24,468 bases of DNA from DATJUF01 sp035524095 (GTDB lineage Bacteria > Desulfobacterota > Binatia > Binatales > Binataceae): contig DATKPK010000045.1 in the NCBI GenBank assembly GCA_035524095.1, forward strand, positions 1 to 24,468, written 5' to 3'. Positions 9,210 through 15,964 of the stretch are shown piece after piece. Made by a program: the position numbers and the translations under genes. The first letter of the stretch is position 1. Each line of letters begins with the position of its first letter. The notes under the pieces are model-generated. The model was not told the DNA's origin and made no database searches. It saw nothing but the letters and a program-made list of their open reading frames with translations.

Positions 9210-9419
9210 CACTGCGAGCCTCCCAGCTCGTCATCACAGGCGGCCTCTACCCCACACAGCTTCGGATTCCTCAGGTGTTTAGTTCGCAGACTCACAGCCT
9301 TATTGGCGAGACCTTTCCACCTGCCCTCACCGCCCTTAGCCACTCCTCTGCGATCTTCGCTTACTCGTACCTTCTTCCACTCACTGCACCAACCGCCCCG
9401 CTTCACTGGTGCATCGCCG
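9210..9419 (-). promoter_or_regulatory. Untranslated leader between the trp attenuator and trpE
   Basis: About 200 nt separate the attenuator's U-tract from trpE. I find no convincing gene in it: the open frame across it would need a TTG start inside the U-tract. It holds a perfect 7-bp inverted repeat (TGCACCA/TGGTGCA, 9385-9391 and 9407-9413) directly after the terminator. The rest of the RNA strand is purine-rich, ending in the trpE ribosome binding site. I do not recognise a known riboswitch or T-box consensus. Confidence 0.4.
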
Positions 9420-9460
9420 AAAAACAAAAGGGCCGCAGGAATCTTAGTACCTGCGGCCCT
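9420..9460 (-). terminator. Intrinsic terminator (3:4 hairpin) of the trp attenuator
   Basis: On the minus strand, AGGGCCGCAGG (9460-9450) and CCTGCGGCCCT (9439-9429) form a perfect 11-bp GC-rich stem around a 10-nt loop. It is followed at once by TTTTGTTTTT, a strong U-tract in the RNA. The signal lies 24 nt after the leader-peptide stop codon and upstream of trpE, exactly where a transcription attenuator belongs. The opposite strand has only a short T-poor flank, so termination is directional. Confidence 0.93.
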
Positions 9461-9535
9461 CGAAGAATCGATATTATCTTCGATTACGAAATCGGAACGC
9501 AGGGATGCGCACTAAGGCGCCAACGCCAATCTGCG
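9450..9535 (-). promoter_or_regulatory. Alternative leader RNA pairings (1:2 and antiterminator 2:3)
   Basis: Segment 2 (CCTGCG at 9503-9498, plus UCC at 9496-9494) can pair with segment 3, the 5' arm of the terminator (CGCAGG at 9455-9450, plus GGG at 9459-9457). This gives nine pairs, one of them G-U, with a single mismatch, and would block the terminator. Segment 1 (CGCAG at 9535-9531) can pair instead with CUGCG of segment 2 (9502-9498). The two Trp codons (9528-9526 and 9522-9520) lie just after segment 1. A ribosome stalled there would cover segment 1 and leave segment 2 free, the classic logic of trp attenuation. The pairings are seen in the sequence; their use is inferred. Confidence 0.85.
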
Positions 9536-9561
9536 GAAATCCGATTTACGTAGTCGATCAT
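9484..9561 (-). CDS. trpL: trp operon leader peptide with Trp-Arg-Trp
   Basis: This 25-codon frame opens with ATG at 9561 and reads MIDYVNRIS, then ADWRWRLSAHP, then CVPIS before TAA at 9486-9484. Two UGG codons separated by one Arg codon make it a tryptophan sensor: when charged tRNA-Trp is scarce the ribosome stalls and the downstream antiterminator can form. It lies immediately upstream of a strong terminator and of trpE. There is little room for a ribosome binding site: GAGG ends only 2 nt before the ATG, and the likely transcription start falls within a few nucleotides of it, so translation may be leaderless. The frame is closed upstream by an in-frame TGA with no other start between, which fixes the start. 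It is far too short for ordinary gene finders. Confidence 0.88.
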   Translation of the reverse strand: MIDYVNRISADWRWRLSAHPCVPIS

Positions 9562-9569
9562 CGCCTCAC

Positions 9570-9599
9570 TAGATAGCCATCCGTCCGCCCATTTGTCAA
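9570..9599 (-). promoter_or_regulatory. Probable promoter of the trp operon
   Basis: The minus strand carries a perfect TTGACA -35 box at 9599-9594, an 18-nt spacer and TATCTA at 9575-9570 as the best -10 box, matching consensus at its first three positions only. Transcription would begin near 9563-9561, essentially at the leader-peptide ATG (9561). No palindromic TrpR-type operator is obvious, so attenuation may be the main control. Confidence 0.6.
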
Positions 9600-9717
9600 C
9601 TATCCTTCAAGCCACACCTCGGTCCGACTTAGCCTCACTTGGATTTGCGCGCCGTCAAACTCAGAAATTCCCGAGCGCGAAATCGCGATCTTACTCGCGT
9701 GCTTTGAGCTGCCCTAT

Positions 9718-10500
9718 CTATTCCTCTGTGGGCCCGCCACCTTCCGCCGCCGACGGTGGCGCCGCCGATTCGGCTCCCGCCGCACCGCCATGACCATACG
9801 CATCATTGTATTTCTGCCGCATCGCCGTCTGTGCCGACGTCGCCGCTTCTTGGCTGGAATACGGCCCCACTTCGACTTTGTACCAGGTCTGACCGTCTAT
9901 CGGCGTCGCTATCAGATGCGCCGGATAGCCAATTCTCTGCAACCGCCGAATCATCTGATTCGCCCCGTTCAAGTCCATCGCCGCCTGAATCTGGATATTG
10001 AACCCATGATGCTTTGGAGGCGGCGGCGCCTCGTCATCAGCCGCCGTATTATCAGTGTCATCGCCAGTATCGGGATTGTTTGCTTCAGCACTGGCGGTCC
10101 GGGTGCTTTTACTGCTCGAGGGTGGTGGCGGAGCCGCGTTCTCGTCTGGGGCTTCGTCGTTAGTGGCCCCTTCGCCGCTACCCATTTCACCTGCCGCCGC
10201 AGGCGCCTTGACCGGCTTGGCTTCCGCATCTCCGCTATCAGTTTCGGGAGGGTTTTCGGCAACTTCTGGCGGCCCCGCTTCCGATGCCGGAGCAGACGGT
10301 GCGGGTGCGGGAGCCGAGGCTGCCGTTACCAACGGCGCCGAAGGAATCGAATAGGTCGTCGCGACCTCCTGCGTCGCCGACGCGCTTTGCCGACCGACGT
10401 CATAGCCGGCCAGCAGCCCGAACATAAAGACCGCGCCCGAGAGTCCCAGGATCCCGACCAGGATCATGAAGAAGCCCCCGCCCCTGATCTCAAAACGCAT
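9718..10500 (-). CDS. SPOR domain-containing single-pass membrane protein
   Basis: The 260-residue protein has a short basic N terminus and one membrane helix at about residues 10-32. A long Ala/Pro/Glu/Asp-rich linker (about 40-160) follows, then a C-terminal SPOR domain from about residue 166 (FNIQIQAAMDLNGANQMIRR, then WYKVEVGPYSSQEAA). SPOR domains bind peptidoglycan stripped of stem peptides, mostly at the division septum, so the protein probably spans the periplasm from the inner membrane to the wall like FtsN or DedD. It starts 12 nt after the argS stop and is almost certainly co-transcribed with it; an argS-SPOR pair is common in Gram-negative bacteria. The last 20 residues are Ala/Gly/Pro-rich. 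The domain assignment is firm; the precise role is open. Confidence 0.88.
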   Translation of the reverse strand: MRFEIRGGGFFMILVGILGLSGAVFMFGLLAGYDVGRQSASATQEVATTYSIPSAPLVTAASAPAPAPSAPASEAGPPEVAENPPETDSGDAEAKPVKAPAAAGEMGSGEGATNDEAPDENAAPPPPSSSKSTRTASAEANNPDTGDDTDNTAADDEAPPPPKHHGFNIQIQAAMDLNGANQMIRRLQRIGYPAHLIATPIDGQTWYKVEVGPYSSQEAATSAQTAMRQKYNDAYGHGGAAGAESAAPPSAAEGGGPTEE

Positions 10501-10512
10501 CTAGCTTTGCCC

Positions 10513-12192
10513 TCACATCCGCTCTGGCGCATTCACGCCCAGCAAATCGAGGCCCCCCGCTATACAGTTCTTCAATACGTTCGCCAAGAACAGCCGCGCC
10601 AGGCTCACTTCCCGATCATCGCCGATTATACGATTTGCTGGTTTGTTGTAATAGCGATGGAACTCGCCCGCTACTTCCAGCAGATAGAACGGTATTCGGT
10701 GAGGCTCAAGCGCTGCCACCGCATCCGCGACTATCTGCGTGATTCCGATCGCCTTCTTCGCTAATTCCAGCTCCTCGGTGCCAAGCATTTTCAAATTCAC
10801 GATCGCAGGGTTGCTCAGCCAGTCTTCCGGCAACATCAGCCCGCGTGCTTCGGCCTCGCGAAATACGCTCGCCAGCCGCGCATGCGCATACTGGACATAG
10901 AACACCGGATTCTCCGGAGCTTGCTTCTTCGCCAAATCGAGATCGAAATCCAGATGGCTGTCATGTTTGCGAAACAAAAAGAAGAATCGCACCACGTCAA
11001 CCCCAACTTCTTCAATCAACTCGTCGAGCGTGACGTAGGTCGCCTTCCGCGTCGACATCTTCACTTTCTCGCCGCCGCGCGTCAGCGTCACGAATTGATA
11101 GATAATCGCGCGAATCGGCGCCGTGTCGTAGCCCAGCGCTTTCACCGCCGCGATCACCTGCTGATGCTCCGCGATATGGTCCGCGCCAAACACGTCGACA
11201 ATCTGGTCGTAGTCCGCTTTCAGCTTTTCAATATGGTACGCGATATCTGGCGTCCGATAGGTCGGCTCGCGGGTCTCTCCGGATCGCACCAGCACCACGT
11301 CCTTCGGTAATCCCAGCGGCTCGCCGCGCAGCCAGACTGCCCCGTCCTTCTCCGTCACTAGGCCGCGCTTTTCCAGTTCCGCCAATACAGCATCGACGCG
11401 GCCGTCATCCATCAGCTCGCGCTCGTTGGTGAAATGGTCAAACCGGACTTTCAGCCCTTCACAGGTCTGCTTGATCTCGGCAAAAATCGCCTCGACCGCC
11501 GTTGCGCAGAAGAACTCCCGGCCGCGCGTCTCGGCCAAATCATCGCCGTATCTTTCTCGTAACCCTTGCGCGATCGCGCGAATATACTCGCCTTCGTAAC
11601 CATCTTCGGGCAGCGACGCCTCACGCCCAAGTTCTTGCAGATAGCGCATTCGCACCGATTCGCCGAGCAGCTTCATCTGCCGCCCGCCATCATTGAAATA
11701 GTATTCGCGCAGGACCTCGTAACCGCTTGCTTCCAGCAGCCTCGCGATCGCATCCCCCAGCACGGCGTTGCGCCCGTGACCGACAGTTAGCGGCCCCGTC
11801 GGATTCGCTGACAGAAACTCAACTTGGACCCGCCGCCCATGGCCGATCGCCGGCCGCACGAACGCAGTACCCATCGCCGCCGCCCGCCGCAATTCGCCAT
11901 GCCAGTATTCAGGCGCCATCCGAAAGTTGATAAACCCCGGACCCGCGACGCTGACTCTCTGGATTTCCGCCGGCCGTTCGGCTTCTATCGCCGCCTTGAT
12001 CGCCTCTGCGATCATGCGCGGCGGCTTACCCTCGCGCTTCGCCATCGTCAGCGCGACATTCGATGCCGCATCGCCATGCGCCGCATCCTTCGGTGCCTCG
12101 ACGACAATCGCCGCGTCCGTCGACGTGAGCTTGCCCTCCTGATGCGCTCGCGCGATCGCTGCTTCCAATACTGAACTTATGAGATCTTTCAT
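10513..12192 (-). CDS. argS: Arginyl-tRNA synthetase
   Basis: ArgRS charges tRNA-Arg with arginine. From the ATG at 12192 it is 559 residues, normal for the family, and opens with MKDLISSVLEAAI, the usual N-terminal tRNA-binding domain. The class I signature lies in ANPTGPLTVGHGRN (HIGH-like TVGH at 136-139). The KMSKS equivalent is KMSTR at 378-382, and the C-terminal anticodon-binding (DALR) domain ends in GVNAPERM. An upstream extension to 12273 would add 27 residues rich in Arg, Gly and Pro that match nothing in the family, so I reject that start. It is divergent from the SDR gene. Confidence 0.96.
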   Translation of the reverse strand: MKDLISSVLEAAIARAHQEGKLTSTDAAIVVEAPKDAAHGDAASNVALTMAKREGKPPRMIAEAIKAAIEAERPAEIQRVSVAGPGFINFRMAPEYWHGELRRAAAMGTAFVRPAIGHGRRVQVEFLSANPTGPLTVGHGRNAVLGDAIARLLEASGYEVLREYYFNDGGRQMKLLGESVRMRYLQELGREASLPEDGYEGEYIRAIAQGLRERYGDDLAETRGREFFCATAVEAIFAEIKQTCEGLKVRFDHFTNERELMDDGRVDAVLAELEKRGLVTEKDGAVWLRGEPLGLPKDVVLVRSGETREPTYRTPDIAYHIEKLKADYDQIVDVFGADHIAEHQQVIAAVKALGYDTAPIRAIIYQFVTLTRGGEKVKMSTRKATYVTLDELIEEVGVDVVRFFFLFRKHDSHLDFDLDLAKKQAPENPVFYVQYAHARLASVFREAEARGLMLPEDWLSNPAIVNLKMLGTEELELAKKAIGITQIVADAVAALEPHRIPFYLLEVAGEFHRYYNKPANRIIGDDREVSLARLFLANVLKNCIAGGLDLLGVNAPERM

Positions 12193-12232
12193 GCGGTCTC
12201 GGCGTTCAATCGTGCCAGACCCGGCCGGTAAT

Positions 12233-12254
12233 GGGTAGGGGCGTCGCCCCACCC
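12233..12254. repeat. GC-rich inverted repeat in the argS/SDR divergent region
   Basis: GGGTAGGGGC and GCCCCACCC form a stem of nine pairs with one bulged A around a GTC loop. It lies about 40 nt upstream of argS and 110 nt upstream of the SDR gene. There is no T-tract on either side, so it is not an ordinary terminator. It may be an operator, an mRNA 5' structure or a dispersed palindromic element. Confidence 0.4.
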
Positions 12255-12365
12255 TTCCTATGCCATCCCTCACTCACCACACCCTTTCCATGGTATCTAG
12301 GTTAACGAATAACGGGCGGCTCGCATCACACCTTGACGCGGCTTCACCTTCGGCCGGAGGCTCGG

Positions 12366-13154
12366 ATGGAACTCGGACTAACTGGTAAAGTCGCAATCGT
12401 CACCGGTGGCAGCAAAGGAATTGGCCGCTCCACCGCGCTCGGATTCCTCGCCGAAGGCGCCTCCGTCTTGATCGCCGCGCGCGGCTCCGAGGCCCTCGCC
12501 GAGACTCTCGCCATTGCTGATCAAGCTGTGCGCCCGCGCCTGGCTACGCTTGCCGCCGATCTTACCGACGCCAGCGCGATCAAGCAGGTTGCGTCGCGAT
12601 GCGTCGAGCGTTTCGGCCGCATCGACATCCTGATAAACAACGCCGGTAGCGCCCGTACCGGTGAATTTCTCGAGCTCAGCGACGATGCGTGGCTTGACGA
12701 TTGGCGCCTCAAATTCTTCGGTTACGTGCGGATGGCCCGCGAAGTCCTGCCTGTCATGCAGCGCAACGGCGGAGGCGTGATCATCAACATCATCGGCGCC
12801 GCGGCCCTGAATCCGCGCCGCTCCTACATGATCGGCGGCGCCGCCAACGCTGCCCTCAACCATTTCACCAAGGCACTGGCCGACGAAGGCTCGAAAGCTA
12901 ACGTGCGCGTCGTCGGCATCAACCCCGGCCCGATCCTGACCGAACGTCTGCTGAAGATGCGCGCCGGCCTGATGCCTTCCTCATCCGCTTCCTCAACCGA
13001 CGAGGCCTTCCGCCGGATGACTCCACTCGGCCGCATCGGCCGTCCCGAGGAGGTCGCCGACTTGGCCCTCTTCCTCGCCTCTGACCGTGCCGTCTTCATC
13101 CACGGCGCCAACATCACGATTGACGGTGGCTACACGCAGGGCCTGATGGGCTAA
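12366..13154 (+). CDS. Short-chain dehydrogenase/reductase with an atypical active site
   Basis: This 262-residue Rossmann-fold protein has the cofactor-binding TGGSKGIG (13-20), the NNAG structural motif (91-94) and the C-terminal substrate/cofactor block GINPGPILTER. It ends with the usual DGGYTQG. The classical Ser and YxxxK catalytic residues are not found: the region reads IINIIGAAALNP, then SYMIGGAANAALNHFTKAL. Tyr154 is present, but position +4 is Gly and the Ser-Ser block is Ile-Gly. I recall a proteobacterial SDR subfamily with a similar NIIG..Y..G..GNAAL pattern, so this is probably a real subfamily and not damage. The ATG at 12366 follows GGAGG by 5 nt and matches the fold start; an upstream ATG at 12333 adds 11 unlikely residues. 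The substrate is unknown. It is convergent with the VOC gene, 4 nt apart. Confidence 0.85.
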   Translation: MELGLTGKVAIVTGGSKGIGRSTALGFLAEGASVLIAARGSEALAETLAIADQAVRPRLATLAADLTDASAIKQVASRCVERFGRIDILINNAGSARTGEFLELSDDAWLDDWRLKFFGYVRMAREVLPVMQRNGGGVIINIIGAAALNPRRSYMIGGAANAALNHFTKALADEGSKANVRVVGINPGPILTERLLKMRAGLMPSSSASSTDEAFRRMTPLGRIGRPEEVADLALFLASDRAVFIHGANITIDGGYTQGLMG

Positions 13155-13158
13155 ACCA

Positions 13159-13608
13159 TCACTCCTTTCTCTGGAACCATTCGGCTGCCCGCGCCAGCGT
13201 CGGATAGCCCGATCCAATCTGGAATAACACGCCATGGCTCTCGCGTGGCGAGATAAAGCATTCGTGCGAGTCGCGACTGAACTCGCGCTCATCCACTACT
13301 TTCACCCCGTCCCGCTTCAACTCCGCAATCTTTTCGCTCGCGTCCGGCACGTCGAGGGTCAGGTGATGGACCCCCTCGCCGCGCTTTTCCAGAAATCCAT
13401 GCAGAAACGATTTCTCGCCCAGCGGTTCCAGCAATTCGAGCGTCATCCCATTCAGGTCCAACTCGATCAGCCGGTAACCTGCCGTAGAATTCTCATGCTC
13501 GTACAAAAAGCTCGCCCCGAGCACGCCTTCAAAGAACTTCCGCGCCTCCGCGATACTCTTCACCGCGATTCCGATATGATCGAGCTTGCCGATCGCCGCT
13601 TTCGCCAT
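13159..13608 (-). CDS. VOC family protein, methylmalonyl-CoA epimerase-like
   Basis: The 149-residue protein consists of two VOC half-domains: LDHIGIAVKSIAEARKFFEG at the start and GVHHLTLDV from residue 79. The general pattern (LELLEPLG, GEGVHHLTLDV) is that of methylmalonyl-CoA epimerase, which interconverts the R and S forms in propionyl-CoA metabolism. Likely metal ligands are His11 and His82; the second position reads Glu58 and the last Gln130 (GVLFQIG), where the canonical enzyme has Glu (GVL.EL). It might therefore be a related VOC enzyme with another substrate. The start at 13608 is chosen because GAGG lies 10 nt upstream and the domain begins there; the frame extends upstream to 13689 with unlike residues. 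Confidence 0.75.
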   Translation of the reverse strand: MAKAAIGKLDHIGIAVKSIAEARKFFEGVLGASFLYEHENSTAGYRLIELDLNGMTLELLEPLGEKSFLHGFLEKRGEGVHHLTLDVPDASEKIAELKRDGVKVVDEREFSRDSHECFISPRESHGVLFQIGSGYPTLARAAEWFQRKE

Positions 13609-13745
13609 CTTTAATCTACCTCGATTACTCCCAACGAGCTTCGTACTTATCCGGCAGATCACGCAATTCGCGCCGCCGGCCACCATCATCGCAGATGCTA
13701 CGGCCCACTCTTGCCGATCCGTTATCGCCCTGATTTAACCGATCG

Positions 13746-14228
13746 ATGGCCGCCGAGCCATGGAAGATGCCGCCGCTTGCGAAAATCTACGAGGCTCTCG
13801 GCGCGATCGGCGACGGCCGCGTCCAGCTAATCGATGCTTCTCACGCGACGGTTGTCTCTTCCAGCGGCGATAAGACTTATTCCGTCGAACTCGATAACGC
13901 CACGCATCAAATCTCGTCCAACGATAACGCCTCGTATTGGCAGGGCTATCTCGGCTATCCCGCGATTGCCGTCCTGATCCTGCATGGCCTCCACTCGCCC
14001 AGCCCCGGGACTCTCAACGCCTTGTCAGGCGTCCCGTGGAAAGAACTCAACACGCGATATCGCAACGACTACACGCGCACGCTCAACGACGTGCTCGCGC
14101 GCGCTGAGGCCAACGGTGCCGATCCCTCCGCGATTCGCGCGGAGGCGGCCGCGGTGCTCGACGCCCTTCGCGCCTACGAAGCGCGCCGTGGCAAGCGCCT
14201 CCGTCCCCCGATCCGCCCACGCCCCTGA
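13746..14228 (+). CDS. Unrecognised small soluble protein
   Basis: This is a 160-residue open frame whose codon usage fits its neighbours. No signal peptide or membrane helix is seen, apart from one short hydrophobic patch (YPAIAVLILHGL). The N-terminal part (MPPLAKIYEALGAIGDGRV) suggests a small alpha/beta region containing a Gly-rich turn. The middle has a SYWQGYLGYPAIA segment followed by VPWKELNTRYRNDY. The C-terminal third is a helical Ala/Arg/Glu-rich stretch ending in a basic RRGKRLRPPIRPRP tail. I do not recognise the family. A real gene is likely because the frame contains well-spaced hydrophobic and aromatic motifs. The start has no clear ribosome binding site, and Met8 is an alternative. 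Confidence 0.6.
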   Translation: MAAEPWKMPPLAKIYEALGAIGDGRVQLIDASHATVVSSSGDKTYSVELDNATHQISSNDNASYWQGYLGYPAIAVLILHGLHSPSPGTLNALSGVPWKELNTRYRNDYTRTLNDVLARAEANGADPSAIRAEAAAVLDALRAYEARRGKRLRPPIRPRP

Positions 14229-14262
14229 TTTACAAGGTTGGGAAGGCATTTTGGCTTATTGA

Positions 14263-14439
14263 GTAAATGCCTACCCGCCCGATCTGCCGGTCGCGGTTGT
14301 TGGAGCGAGCGAAGCGGAAGCGGCGGAGTTGATTCGCGAGGCGATCGTCGCATCCGTCACTGACTCGCGCACAAAGGGATTGCCCATACCTGTTCCCGCG
14401 AGCGCTCTCAGAGAGATCGAAGTAAACGTCTCAATCTGA
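14263..14439 (+). pseudogene. HicB-like antitoxin remnant lacking its N terminus
   Basis: Translation from 14263 gives a 58-residue stretch: NAYPPDLPVAVVGASEAEAA, then ELIREAIVASVTDS, then GLPIPVPAS and a TGA at 14437. This matches the C-terminal two-thirds of a HicB-type antitoxin, the partial RNase H-like domain with a PDLPG..v.G.s.eEA..lireAI pattern followed by G.PIP.P. There is no start codon: the frame is closed by TGA at 14260-14262. Upstream of that stop the same frame reads GWEGILAY, which could be the missing strand interrupted by a nonsense mutation. No HicA toxin is visible beside it. It is best explained as a decayed toxin-antitoxin gene; sequencing or assembly error is the alternative. 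Confidence 0.55.
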
Positions 14440-14519
14440 TCTTCGCCGCACCTTCCGGCTGGTCAGTGACCGTTCTATATGCTGTCCGAAAGTGAGGCGA
14501 ATGGGCCTCTCTCTTCCCC

Positions 14520-15032
14520 TCAATACTGCTTCTTCGCCCGCCACGTTCCCTGCTCGAATTGCGACCCGCCAGCCATACAGGCGTATCCCCCATTGATCGC
14601 GCCGTCCACGTTGCGTCCTTGATAACGGCACGAGGTCCCGTCCGGCATAATCACCAGCACCGACAGCAGCGATCGGTCGATGGAAACGTATCCGATCTTC
14701 CCGGTCGTATTCATGTTGTAACAATTCATATTGCCGTATGCGCACTTATAGTAGCCACCGATCTTGCCGTCTTCACCCGGCGGCAACAGCGTGATCGTAA
14801 TCAGTTGCTGCGCATTGCAGCGGTTCGGCAGGCTCATTCCGCAGGTCGCAAGTGACGTCCCCTCCCATTCGCCCAGCATATTCTCGGTTGTGTCACTTGA
14901 CGTTGCTGATGGCGGGCCATTTTCGTTGCCGCCCCCAACACTGCTGAGCGGGCAGCCGCTGCCTATTAGAGCGACCACCAGCGCCATCAGCCAAATCTGC
15001 ATCAACCCACGGCTCTTAATTCCGTTGCGCAT
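14520..15032 (-). CDS. Cys-rich putative lipoprotein
   Basis: The 170-residue protein begins with a basic segment and a hydrophobic stretch ending in ALIGSGC, a lipobox-like site with Cys27 as the candidate lipidated residue (the -3 position is Gly, so slightly off consensus). The mature part has a Gly/Ser/Thr-rich linker, then a compact domain starting MLGEWEGTSLATCG. It contains six further Cys residues in close pairs (CGMSLPNRC, CAYGNMNC and two near the end), suggesting disulfides formed in the periplasm or outside the cell. GGxY repeats such as GKIGGYYKC and GAINGGYAC suggest a beta-rich fold, and the LGEWEG start resembles lipocalin-like surface domains. I cannot assign a function. GAGGGG lies about 8 nt upstream of the ATG; Met11 is an alternative start. 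It lies 95 nt downstream of the importer operon on the same strand. Confidence 0.7.
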   Translation of the reverse strand: MRNGIKSRGLMQIWLMALVVALIGSGCPLSSVGGGNENGPPSATSSDTTENMLGEWEGTSLATCGMSLPNRCNAQQLITITLLPPGEDGKIGGYYKCAYGNMNCYNMNTTGKIGYVSIDRSLLSVLVIMPDGTSCRYQGRNVDGAINGGYACMAGGSQFEQGTWRAKKQY

Positions 15033-15127
15033 ACGCCCGACCCCTCATTGCAGTAGTTCCGGTTTCCGCCGCCCTGCGCTGATGGTTATACGCCGTCAAT
15101 TACGCCGTTTCCCAACCCGCCGAATCT

Positions 15128-15964
15128 TCATTCATCTTGGCTTTGACCGGTCACGCCGGTCGCCGCCGGCCAGATCATAATCGCGCCACTCACCGGATGA
15201 TGCCCGACGTAGACCTCGGTTTCATACACCGCACTCAAATTCGCCGCCGTCAGCACCTCTGCCGGACTCCCGTACGCAACGCACGCGCCGTCTTTCAGCA
15301 GCATCACGTGGTCAGCATAGAGTGCCGCGGCGTTCAGATCATGCAGCGTCGCCACCACCGCCGTTCCGCGCTCAAGGCACAGCTTCCGAAACAGCGCAAA
15401 AATTTCGGCAACGTGGCGCAAATCGAGAAACGCCGTCGGCTCGTCGAGCAGCACGATCCGCGCCTCTTGTGCAATCGCCCGCGCTAAAAATACCCGCTTC
15501 CGCTCACCGCCTGATAGTTCCTGAATCGGACGCGCCGCAATCGCACTCAGGCCAAACGCCTCAAGTGCCGCCCGCGCCACCTCAACATCATGCGGCGTCT
15601 CGAAATGGAACGCCCCCAGATGCGGCGCGCGACCCATCAGCACCACTTCGAGCACCGAGAACTGAAAAGCGATCGGATTTTCCTGCGCGACGCTCGCGAC
15701 GATGCGCGCGAGACTCCGCCGGTCCAGCCCACTCAGCGGCCGCCCTTCAAGTGCCACCCCGCCACCCCACGGCTCCAGCAACCCGCCGAGCACCTTGAGC
15801 AGCGTCGACTTGCCGGCTCCGTTCGGCCCAACGATCGCGAGTAACTCACCCGCCTCGGCCTTTAATTCGATTTCCCGTAAAGCCGTCCGCGCGCCATAGC
15901 CCGCAGTCACTCTGCTCGCGCTCAATAACGGCCCCGGCGTCCCTTTGATCGCTGTAGCCCCCAT
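15128..15964 (-). CDS. btuD: Cobalamin-type ABC importer, ATP-binding protein
   Basis: The 278-residue ATPase of the FecE/BtuD family energises a type II importer. It shows Walker A GPNGAGKST (46-54), the Q-loop Gln94 in SVAQENP, signature LSGGE (150-154), Walker B IVLLDEP with the catalytic Glu175, and the H-loop His208 in TLHDLN. The ATG lies directly after the permease stop with no gap, so the two are co-translated. Siderophore and haem importers share this architecture; vitamin B12 is preferred because of the binding protein encoded in the same operon. Confidence 0.9.
   Translation of the reverse strand: MGATAIKGTPGPLLSASRVTAGYGARTALREIELKAEAGELLAIVGPNGAGKSTLLKVLGGLLEPWGGGVALEGRPLSGLDRRSLARIVASVAQENPIAFQFSVLEVVLMGRAPHLGAFHFETPHDVEVARAALEAFGLSAIAARPIQELSGGERKRVFLARAIAQEARIVLLDEPTAFLDLRHVAEIFALFRKLCLERGTAVVATLHDLNAAALYADHVMLLKDGACVAYGSPAEVLTAANLSAVYETEVYVGHHPVSGAIMIWPAATGVTGQSQDE

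Noticed and set aside
9209..9427. 72-codon frame between the attenuator and trpE, containing several Trp codons
   Set aside because: The only start is a TTG inside the terminator U-tract, and the Trp codons are scattered; the real leader peptide lies upstream of the terminator.
12193..12273. N-terminal extension of argS
   Set aside because: The extra 27 residues are Arg/Gly/Pro-rich and unlike any ArgRS; the ATG at 12192 begins the standard N terminus.
14494..14509. GAGGC/GCCTC hairpin between the HicB relic and the lipoprotein stop
   Set aside because: Only 5 bp and no T-tract on either side; too weak to call a terminator.
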